64,000 nucleotides of DNA, from NCBI GenBank assembly GCA_032718565.1, contig JAVGVS010000106.1, positions 1,172,389-1,236,388 on the forward strand. The letters run 5' to 3'. The notes beneath the pieces were generated by a model. It saw nothing but the letters and a program-made list of their open reading frames with translations, searched no databases and had not been told where the DNA came from. Made by a program: the position numbers and the translations under genes. The first letter of the stretch is position 1, and the number at the start of each line of letters is the position of its first letter. This DNA comes from Distichodus sexfasciatus (lineage: Eukaryota; Chordata; Actinopteri; Characiformes; Distichodontidae). This document shows, piece by piece, positions 25,101 through 37,100 of this stretch.

Positions 25101-28100
25101 ATGCAGCATTTATTTGACGCCACCCGAACACGCAGCCGACCGAACGCCGGTGCTGAACGCCCGTGTGGACGCTTTGATTTGCTCCGATGAGCAGAAAAAC
25201 GGTCGGCATTCAGTCGGTGCTCACGCCAGAAAAGTGTCTGATTCAGACGTCCGTGTGAACGAGGCCTTAGTGTGCAGTGATTATTTAAGGAGCCCATTCC
25301 CATCACTGTTTGTCCGTTCTGCTCATACTCACTGCTCTCTGTCTGTTTCACCATAGAAGCCAGCCAACGCCATCTGGGCTAACCACTAAGCTACATCAGG
25401 GCTAACCGCTAAGCTACATCTGGGCTAACTGCTAAGCTACATCAAGGTGAAGTACCAACCTGTTTCTCATTCGGCTCTGCTCTCTCCCTCTCAGTCTGAG
25501 TCTTGCATTTAAGGACTGTGGCAGTTCGAGGTGCCTTTTTGGGACGGTGGTATTTCTCACCGAGTGTTACGGCTTCCGACGCTTACGAACGTTCCTGTTT
25601 CACCGAGCTACCATGAGCTGAGGAGCTAACCTCATTAGCCGATGGGCTAGTTCTCTACATCTGCTCTCTCTCTCCAAGTAAGGTGCCGTGCTTGTGGAGC
25701 TACTGGGAAGCTGGCAGGATGTTCTCAACTATTTCTGAGCCTTGGATTACCTGGACTGTGTCACATTCTCAGAGTGTGGACTGTTGTAGCAAGCTTGGCT
25801 GTGCTCCTATCCTGTTCTCTGTGTTCCTGGACTTTGTATGTTGTCAATAAATCATTCATCTGAACTCCTGCGTTTGCGTCCAACTTCCAAGTGTGAGCGG
25901 AACATGATATTCATTCTTCATTCATTCATTCATTCTCTGAACCGCTGAATCCCAGTCGGGGTCGCAGGGGGACTGGAGCCTATCCCGGGACCTTACAGGC
26001 GCAAGGCAGTGACCAACCCTGGGCAGGCGCCAACACACTGAAGGGCACACACACTGACACAATCACACTCACATTCATAAAGTCGTTAAATACAGTCCCT
26101 TTTTAAGAAAAGCTCTAAATCTAAGCAAATTTGTGTCATTTCTTTGCAAAGACAGTAACTTATGGACACGTAGGTGACACTTCCACTTCCTTGTTGCATT
26201 GTTCTGTATTGCCAGTCTTCTGATTGTGACCTGATTCACATAACCATGTCTTCATTTCATTGGTCTTTGTTTTGTAGTATAATTTTGTAGTATCAACTTT
26301 ACCATGCTCAGTAATGGAGAAATGGACTACAATAAGAAATACTTTCTTCACACAGCACAATACAGTAAAAAGTATAGTATTATGGTAAATATAAAATAAT
26401 TATATTGTAAACAGTGTTATGGTAAATATAATATATTTAAAGTGAAATAATATATTTAGTTACTACTGTTTTATACTATGAATATTAAATACAGTTTTAA
26501 TATTCCATCTCTGTAGTACATGATCCTAGACTGTAAATTTGTGTTTTAGGAGCATCTGCTAAATGCTGTAAATGTAAATGTAATCTGGATTCATTTGAGA
26601 CCCTAGGATTAAGTGCTATGTACTGTATATTTGTCACGTCTGCACCTCCTCCCCGACGCCCGGGCTCGCCAGAGTTTTAACCTGAGGTTGGATGTGTCGC
26701 GTCGGGGTTGTCATGGTAATGTTGTGCCTGTCCCTTTAAGGAATCCCCGCTAGACACTTCCTGGTTTGTCCGCGTCATGGTGATGGGTTTTAATTCCTAA
26801 TATGTCTCACCTGGTTGTGATAATCACCTTTTTGCTCATTGGTTGTGGGTCAGTTGATTGGTAATCACTCATATTATTTAACCAGACCAATCCGGCAGTG
26901 TTTTGTTCGTTCTCCCTCACTCGCGCCTCGCTTTTCCCCACACCAGATGCCTGCCTCCGCCGAGACGCTCTCAGTTGGAACCAGCAACCGCCCCTAAGCT
27001 AACCAGCTACTGCTAAGCTAGTTAGCCGCCGCCTGCTAGCGGTTAGCCGCTTGCTTCTCTCGCCGCGCCTGCCCGGATTCCCGTGGTATTTCTCTGCTTC
27101 GCTGCACTTTCCTGTCTCAGGCTGGTGTCTGTTTGGACTGTGGCATTCTCCTCACTGTAAATAAACGCACTGAAAGCATCTTGACTCCCGTGTCTGCGTT
27201 CTCATCCGCGACCGAGATATGACAATATTATTGTGTTAACATTTGTATTTAAATATTCAAATGTAATGTACAATATTCAAAAATCCTTTAAAGTAAAACT
27301 ACTTTTTAATCATAATAAACTATTACATGGTCAAAATAAAAATAAAAAAAATAAAAATCACACTTATTGATGATCGCATGCAAGATTATTTTTCGACCGT
27401 ATAACTTGATTTGATAGCTTCTGACCTTCTTAGTGCTGATTTTCCGTGATGCCCATTTGCCTGGGAGTGAAAGGTCAAAAGAGAATTTCAGGCTGGTATT
27501 CACATCAAAACCTGAGAACAAACACCATTCATTGAATGAAGCTAATCATGGCAGTATTTAATATAAGACTCAGAGTACAGGATTTACAGAGACATTTGCA
27601 ATTTACTACTTGAAGCCACAAACACTGATGCTGAATAAACATAGACTACCTTAAAACTACCGTAAAAGACTACTGCTATCATACAAATGTATATACATAT
27701 AATGGATTGTGATTAACTTGTCAGTCTTATATCTATTCTGTATTACTGTCATTAGACTGGTGTGTGTGTTTGCCAGTTAGGTGGGTAGTGAATGTTGGCT
27801 TGTTTGGTCCATATCTGTTGTTGGTGCATACTATGTTTTGGAGAGAAGAGGGGAGATTTGCAGCGTGGTGGTGGACTCTCTGGTCGTGGTGAGACTGGCT
27901 GAATGGGCCTTACTTGCATGTCAGCAAGTTTGCGCAGACAGGCTTGTCTGTTCTGTATCATTGTCTGTACTGATGCCAACTTCTGCATCACTGCACTGAT
28001 CTGTGCCTGAAATTGCAAGGTGAGGTACAATTTATTACTCCAGGATATCTCTGAGGAACCGTTTAGTGTTTGTGTGTGTATGTGCATATGTACCTGTAAC

Positions 28101-31100
28101 TGAGGTGTGAGAACTGAATGAAACTCCAGTTTGAGCAAGTCAAGGCTGGAACGTGCTGCAGGTGGTGATGCCTCCATGAACCTCACAATGTCTTGAAGAG
28201 CTGCTTGAGCCCCTTCCTTCGACTGAAACTTATCAATCATCTGATTGGCCAGGAGATAGGCCCCTTTATCACACCAATCCAATGTCTAAACAAAAACATG
28301 CACACACAAGTGTCGTGTACACACTGACTGAAACAGCAAGAATGACTACAATAATGCTAATATTACCTCGGCACTCAAATTAAATATTACATTTTAGAAA
28401 TTTACTTCATTTGATCAATTTTAATGGAGTTTTCTTTTCACTACATTTCTTTTCACTAAATTTCTCATGCTTTTGTTTGTTTGAAATGCATCCTGTTTCT
28501 GTATATGTAAACTATAAAACACATATAATACAATATTGTATTTTATTTTGCTGAAATCCATATATGCAGCATGTAAAAAAGACTGTGGTTCTGAAATGAG
28601 TTCATTACTTATTACATGAGTGTTAATGTTGATTTAATAGTTGAGAAGAACACTCATAAATCTGGCAATATGACTCGGCAATAGAACTCATGTTACTTTA
28701 TGAGTGCTAATCAAATGGTATTTTGTTATCCATAAATATTATTTAAAAATGCTTAATACTGACTGAGGGAATATTTTTCCAGTACTTGCCAAGAAATACA
28801 GGCAATGTACAAGGGGCATTCAACTGAAGGAGTGTCATTTGCTAACTTTATTTTTTCAACACTCAGTAATAGCAACACATGTATTTAACAATTCAAAAAG
28901 TCTATTTGTAACATCTGCGCCGCTTCTGCATTCTTAGTCGCCAGAATTCTAAACCTGAGGAGGGGCTTCCCCCACACCATTACATAATCCACATTACATC
29001 ACGTTCACACACCTGGTCCGCATTCACGCAATCATCTCCCTCACTTGCTTCAATTAGTTTGGTTCCCTTTTCTTTACAGCTCGCTCTCCCTCACTCTCTC
29101 TCTCATTTATCATTCATTTCTGCCATTAAGTGTGGCCTTTATATGTGCCAATGTGTAACTTAATTATACACTAATTTAATTGCCGTTAATGACCTACGCC
29201 TAGACACTGCCTGGTTTCATCGGCCATTCCATACTAAAATGTGCTCTAGATGTATACAATATTCTGTTGCATAGTTGCTAGGTATAGAAACTGTGATTAA
29301 CTCTGTTTGCCTTGTTTGTTTTGCCCAGGAGTGTACAGAAGGAGATGATGTTCTGACAGAACTTTAGAAACACCTCCATGACACGCAAAATAAGCAGGGA
29401 AAGAAACATTTTTACATAGACAGGTTCTGGTATGAAAAATGTGTCATGAAGGTTTCATTTCTTCAGCTTTGTTTTTGAATTACATGTTTTCTAACCTCTG
29501 TGCTTCCATTATATACAACATAGGAATAAAATGTTAAGCTACAACATATAAGCCATTTTTAGTTTATATTACATGCAATTTTGAAGATACGCCTACTTAT
29601 ATATACAACCTCAATTCCAAAAAAGTTGTGCAAATTAACAGAAATAAAAACAGAATGCACCGATATGGAAATCTCATAAACCTATATTTAATTCACAACA
29701 TAACACAGAAAACATATCAAATGTTGAAACTGAGACATTTGCAATTTCATGAAAAATATAGACTCATTTTGAATTTCATGACAGCAACACGTCTCAAAAA
29801 AGTTGGGACGGGGCAATAAGAGGCTGGAAAAGTTGGGGTTACAAAAAAACAACAGCTGGAGAAACAATTAGCGAATAGTTAGGACAGTTGGCAACAGGTC
29901 AGTAACATGACTGGGTATAAAAGGAGCATCGTAGAGTTGCAGCATCTCTCAGAAGTAAAAATGGGCAGAGGATCACCAATTCCCCTAATACTGCGTCAAC
30001 AAATAGTGGAGGAATTTCAGAAAAATGTTCCTCAGCATCAAATTGCAAAGAGGTTTAATATATCATCATCTACAGTTCACAACATAGTTAAAAGATTTCG
30101 AGAATCTGGAGAAGTCTCTGTGCGTAAGGGACAAGGCTGAAAAACCGTACTGGCCTAATGCCTGTGGTCTTTAGGCCCTTAGGCGGCACTGCATCACAAA
30201 CAGGTATGATTCTTTAATGGACATCACTAAATGGGCTCAGGAATATTTCATGAAAACACTGTCAGTGGACACAATTCACTGTGCTATCCGCAGATGCCAC
30301 TTAAAACTCTATCATTCAAAGAAGAAGCCGTATTTCAACATCATCCAGAACAGCCGATGTCTTCTCTGGGACAAAGCTCATTTTAAATGGACTGTGGCTA
30401 GGTGGAAAGCTGTTCTGTGGTCAGACAAATCTACATTTGAAATTCTTTTCAGAAACCAGGGACGCCGTGTCATCGGGTCTAACGAGGAGAGGGACCACCC
30501 AGCGTGTTATCAGCACTCAGTACAAAAGCCAGCATCTCTTGATGGTATTAGTGCATTAGTGAATTTGGCATGGGCAGCTTGCATATCTGAAAAAGCAGCA
30601 TCAATGCTAAAAGGTATGTCCAGATTCTAGAACATCATATGTCCCATCCAGACGACGTCTCTTTCAGGAAAGACCTTGCATTTTCCAACATGACAATGTT
30701 AAACCATACACTGCATCACTTACAACATCATGGCTTCGTAGAAGAAGGGTGCGGGTACTGAACTGGCCAACCAGCAGTCTGGATCTTTCACCTATTGAGA
30801 ACATTTGACTCAGCACAAAGCGAAAATATGACAGAAGACCTATGACGACTGTGCAACTAGAATCCTGTCAGATAAGAATGAGACAATGTTCCTCTCCCAA
30901 AACGCGAGCAACTGATCCCAGTCCCCAGACATTTACAGACTGCTGTTAGAAGAGAGGGGTAGCCATACAGTGGTAAACATGGCCTTGTCCCAACTTTTTT
31001 GAGACGTGTTGCTCTCATGAAATTCTAAATAAGTATATATTTTTCATGAAATTGCAAAATTTTTTGGTTTCAACATTTGATATGTTTTCTGTGTTCTGTT

Positions 31101-34100
31101 ATGAATAAAATATAGGTTTATGAGATTTCCATATCATTGCATTCTGTTTTTATTTACAATTTGCACAATGTCCCAACTTTTTTGGAACTGGGGTTATATA
31201 TATTTAGTGAACTTAATAATTATATTTGTTCTGAGATAATTTTTTTAATGCATCCATTGGTCTTAAAATTAATAAAGGTGTGCGTGAATACCTCCTCAAG
31301 GCACAGAAGAAGATCCCGTGTTCGTGTTAGTGTTTTGTGTTTGTTACGCAGAGCTGAGGTCAGCGTGTCACAGTGATGTCTTAGTTCATTACATCGCTGC
31401 ACTATTAAAGCCAGAGCATAGTGATGTCTCGCTGCCAATTGATGGCCATGAAGTACAATGATTTGAGCATGTCCCATCTCCTCCTGCAAACCCAAACTGC
31501 AAGAAGTTCCTTTTAAAATTCTTTACAACAACATTCAACTGTAATTCAGTGAACTAATATGAAAAAGAAAGACCTCAGCTGTAGTGTTCAGAACCTCCAG
31601 GTCTTTGAGGAGCTGTTCAGTCTGGGCCACAGTGACCCCTGCAGCAGGGATGGCCCTTTCTCGTTCGTTCAGTTTTTCCAGAACATGCTCCATCTGTGGA
31701 GAAATGACAGTGCTCATTCAACATACAGAGGTGCAGTTGCTCTAAAGTCACTTAACTTGATATGTTTTATGCATTCTAAAATGTTTTTACTATTGTATTC
31801 ACTTTTACAGTAAGGTACATCCAAATTTCTTGCATCTTCAATCTCTTTATTGTAGAAAGGGTTCCTGAGGATTCACCACTATTTAAAGGATGTATTGAAA
31901 TGTTGGAAAATGTTTGACAAGCGATATTTCGTATCATATTTCGACCAAAACCTCATGTTCTGGTACCTTATGAAAGCTTAGTTCATAGCTTAGTAGCTTT
32001 AGATACTGCTCCAGCTTTAGATGGTGCTTCTCAAAAAAGTCATCAAATGCCATCTCCATATCCCTGAGCTGGGCAAGGAGTCTGCAGGAACACAATATAT
32101 AAAGTGAATTGAGTTAAGTGAGTGATTTGATATTGTGAACACACCATGGCAGAGCACAGCACACAGTGCACCGCATCGAAATGTGATCCACATTTGACCC
32201 ATCCATGAAGGAGTAGTGGACAACTGATGTGCAGTGCCCAGGGAGCAGTGCTTGGGGACATTACGTTGCTCATGAGTACCTCAGTGTTACCTCTACAGGC
32301 TTGGAATTTTAAGTGGCGACCCTCTGATCACGGGCCAACTCCCTACCCGTTACACTACCAACTGCCCCTATATATAACATATAACAGGACATTGGTTTGA
32401 TGTCAACATTCTGGGGCAAATAGATCAGGGTGAGAGGTGACTGCATCTTGACCTGCACCTCAATGTAACACAACTCTAAGGCTGTGGTAGAATATTTGTG
32501 CCTAATATTTACAGTTCTCCTAAGTGAGAAAGCTACACATGTTTGACTTTCCTTTCTATAATATCTTTAAATATGCTAGGTAAAATTATGTATAACAAAC
32601 GGCATATTTACCATCTCTAGAAGCAAATGAGTACGACTACTAGACATAAGCTTTTATATACATCTCTTCAAGATAAACAATTTAATTAAACCTTTATTCA
32701 AAAGAACAATTCCTCTACCACAGATTTAAAGTAATAATGACTATATTAATTAATTATTTAATTATCCATTGCTTTCATGATGTTCTAATCTTTTATTTAT
32801 TTATTCATTTATTTGCAAACCATGTGTCACAGTCCCCCTGGACTTTGACAAAAGGCCAGACAGTCCCACATCGTACTTAGAATGAGTGGCCACATGGTGT
32901 CGCCATTTCCCTGTTTGGTTCTATCTTGTGTCTCCTGTCTAGTCCTTGTCCCGCCTTCCCAGTGTGTCCTATTGGTAGATCTGTGTTCATTAGTTATCTC
33001 ACCTGTGTTTCAGTCCAGCCCCTAGTTTTGATTGGTTGCCCCTTCATTGGTTAATTTAGGTTGTTAACTGGTTAATTGTGATTGTTTCCCTATTGATCTT
33101 TCTTTGGTTAATGAATCCAGCCCCTCGTTCCGGTTTGCATATATAAGTTTGGCTTTTCCCTTTGTTTCCTGTCTGTCCACACTCACCAACACTCAACACA
33201 CGGGGGGTGTTGGGGTGCCCCCTGGTTCATCCCTGCCTCCGTCTATGTCTCTCCTGGCTCCGCCCATAGATCCGCCCACTTCACTCGTGCCCCTGCCCAC
33301 TTCGTCCCTGGCTCTTCCCCAGCCATGCCCACTTCACGCCTGGCACCGCCCCTGGCTCCGGCCCACATGGTCCCAAGGTTCATCCCTGGCTCCGCCCACT
33401 CCATCCATGTCTCTGCCCACTCCTTCCCTGGCTCCGCCCACTCCTCCCCTGGCTCTGCCCTCTCTGAACCCTGCACCTGGATCCCTATTTTTCCCAATCC
33501 CTGACACCCCGTCACTCCTCTCCAACCTAGAAACCCTCATCCACTTCCTAGCCACTTCTCCTGCCCCCACTTCCGTCACTCACCGTAATGCCCTATCGAC
33601 TTCCCTCAGACTCTTCACTGCCCTGACCAACCCTGATTCACTCCCCATGGACACTTCACTTTCTGACACAATTTCCCTGTTCCTTACACCCTAACCTCCC
33701 TATCCATTCCTGATTCACACCCGTGCCCTGTCGGACCCTAACCCTCTCACTAATACCCTGACCTCCCCTGACATGCTCCCTTCTGCCTGGGCAGTTCCTG
33801 ACCTGCAACCCATACCTGATCGCAAAGAGGCTCTGCAACCCGTGCCTGCTCCCAGGAAGGCCTTGCAGCCTTTGCCTGCTCCCATGGAGGCCTTGCAGCT
33901 CTTGCCTGCTCCTAGGATGGCCTTACCGCCCCTGTCTGTTCCTGAGGAGGGCTTACAATCCTTGACCATTTTCGAAGAGGCTTTGCAGCCCCAGACTGCT
34001 TCAGAAGAGGCCTTGCAGCCCCAGTCTGCTTCCGAAGAGACCTTGCAGCCAGTGCCTGCTTCTGAAGAGGCCTCGCAACCAGTGCCTGCCTTGAGAGAGG

Positions 34101-37100
34101 CCTTGCATCCAGTGCCTACCTTCAGTAAGGTCTTGCAGTCACTTCCTGCCTTCAGAGAGGCCCTGCAGCCGGGGTCTGCCTTCAGAGAGGCCTTGCAGCC
34201 CGAGTCTGCCTTCAGAGAGGCCTTGCAACTGGAGTCTGCCTTCAGAGAGGCTTTGCAGCCGGAGTCTGCTTTCAGAGAGGCCTTGCATCCAGAGTCTGCT
34301 TTCAGAGAGGCCTTGAAGCCAGAGTCTGCCTTCAGAGAGACCTTGTAGCGGGAGTCTGCCTTTAGAGAGGCCTTGCAGCCGGAGTCTGCCTTCAGAGAGG
34401 CCTTGCAGCTGGAGTCTGCCTTCAGAGAGGCCTTGCAGCCTGTGTCTGTTCCCGAAGAGGCCTTGCAGCCAGTGTCTGCCATCAGAGAGGCCTTGCAGTC
34501 TGTGTCTGTTCCCGCAAAGGCCTTGAAGCTTGTGTCTGTTCCTGAAGAGGTCTTGAAGCCTGTGTCTGTTCCTAAAGAGGCTTTGACGTCTGTGTCTTGT
34601 AGGTTCCATGCCACACATATAGGGGGCGCCCAACTGCAACAGCATAAGGGGAGGGTCCTAAACCCACAGACCTCCCACATCCTGGGAGGAGGGACATTTA
34701 AAAGAGCCTGCAAGCCATTGCTAAGTGCTCTCAGAACTCGCTATCAAGGTGAGATCACAAAGAGAGAGAAACATCTGCAGATCGATCTTTAGGAGAACAA
34801 AAGTCTTTGTCTGGCACACGGGCCCGTGTGACGAGACTCACTCCACCAACTCAAACGCATTTTATTATTTTAAGCTAGCTAAGTTCTCAACTGCAAGTTG
34901 GCGGTTGATATTAGAGATTCGTTAACAGCTGGACCTCCAAGATTTTTCTCCATTCCTAAAATTGTCAAGATTCCCTGGGAAGGAACACCCTAAGTTTCCA
35001 GTCCAGACTTCAACTCGTGCAACATGCGATCCGACAGCTGCTCTTCATGAGGCTCCCACCAGGACGTCAGAAGGCTCCTCTTATCAGACTCCAAGCACTG
35101 CTGGACTCTCACTAACACGCCTGAAACCTCATTCGTCCCACGCTCCCTTCGAAGTGCTCTCATCTCAAAGTAAGACTGTTTCATCTGGGCAGTGTTTGTG
35201 TTTAGTTAAAATTATGAAAATACTCTCAGTGTACTTGTTAGTTAGTCTAACTGTATAATCCTTGTTACCTTACTGCTTAAGTCAGCTGGTTAAACGGAGA
35301 AATCTCTGTGGTGCTTTGATCATTAATTTTATCTCACCTGCGCGGATGCACAAGTATTTGCATGCAAGCTCCTAATTTTCTTTCTCTCTTTCTCACGTAC
35401 TAACACGGTCAGCTCATAGTGATTTCCAGTCGACGGTAATGATTCTGGGTTAAAGAATATTTTACTACAGTGAATGTTGCTTTAATATCAGAGGCTGATT
35501 TTAGATCTGTGGTATAACTAAGTGTGGAGCGAAAGTTTGCGTATGCAGTGGTGTAAATTCAAATCTCCCTCCAAGAGAGGCTATTGTTCTTGAAAATTCC
35601 AATCTTAGAATTTGGCTGGAGGAGGGGGAGAACAAAGGATCGTATCAATTCCAATCATTAGCGGGTATGTAAATTTTGGGCCATAAATACCGAAAGCGCT
35701 GATAAGCAGCTCTTTTCCCCCACATGTACATATGCAATCACGCCCCTCACGTTCGCAGGCGCAGACACGCACAATCACACACTTACCATTTCAAAGACAT
35801 ATCCACACGTACATACGCGACCACGCCCCTCACCTTCGCGGGCGCAGACACACACAGTCACACATACTTGCCATTTCAAAGACACACACACACGCACACA
35901 TACAGTACTGTGCAAAAGTTTTAGGCAGGTGTGAAAAAATGCTGTAAACAAAGAATGCTTTCAAAAATGGAAGTGTTAATCATTTATTTTCATCAAGCAA
36001 CAAAATGCAGTGAATGAACAAAAGGGAAATCTAAATCAAATCAATATTTGGTGTGACCACACTTTGCCTTCAAAACAGCATCAATTCCTCTAGGTACACT
36101 TGCACACAGTTTTTGAAGGAACTCGGCTGGTAGGTTGTTCGAAACATCTTTGAGAACTAACCACAGATCTACAATCCTATAATCCTACAAAACAATATAA
36201 TGACTACAAAATAATATAATGACGATAATCCTACAAAATCCCTGACTTAATGCAAGTGTACCAAGAAAAATTGATGCTGGTTTGAAGGCAAAAGGTAGTA
36301 ACACCAAATATTGATTTAATTTAGATTTTTTTTTGTTTGCTCACTTTCTTTGTTTACAGCATTTTTTCACACCTGCCTAAATTTTTTGCACAGTACTGTA
36401 TGTAACACCTCGACTGACTCAGCCGAAATCAGGTTGTATTGTTGATGACTACTTTGCTTTTCATTGATGTTGGTTCAATAAACGTCGTTTTATTGAATTC
36501 TGTGTCTGTGGTATCATTCAGATATTGACTGAAGCCAATGTACTATTACTGAACCCTAACCTTCAGAACTTAAGTCGTTATTATTAACCGTAAGTAAAAT
36601 TATAGTTGTGATAATAAACTTTATTAATTATTGTAAATTTAATTTTAATTAAATTCACAATACTTTTTAGGTGCAAGTAATTTTATGAGACTGATTACTA
36701 AAGATAAAGACACTGTGTGGTATCAACATAGTTGTGCCCGGTGCCGGGACCTACAGTCTACTCCCCAGAAGGCCTTGCAAACCCTGTCTGCTCCCCAAGA
36801 AGGCCTTGCAAACTGTCTGCTCCCTAAGAAGGCGTTGCAAGCCCTGTATGTCCCCAAAAAGGCTTCACAAACCCTGTCCGCTCCCCAAGAGGCCCTGTAG
36901 TCTCTGTCCGCTCCCCAAGAGGCCCTGCAATCCCTGTCCGCTCCCCAAGAGGCCTTCAGACCCCTGTATGCTCCTGAAAAAGCTTTCAGAGCCTGGTTTG
37001 CTCCTGAAAAGGCCTTGCGACCCCGGTTTGCTCCTGAGAGGGTCTTGCGACCTTTGTCCGCTCCAGAGAAGGCCTTGCAACCCCGGTTTGCTCGTGAGAA

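Noticed and set aside
31220..31495. Start codon for a 91-residue protein
   Set aside because: This is mcf2 exon 8 read through its splice sites; the Met lies in the intron.
35724..35947. Open frames with His/Thr-rich sequence
   Set aside because: Translation of 'cacacgtacata'-type low-complexity DNA.
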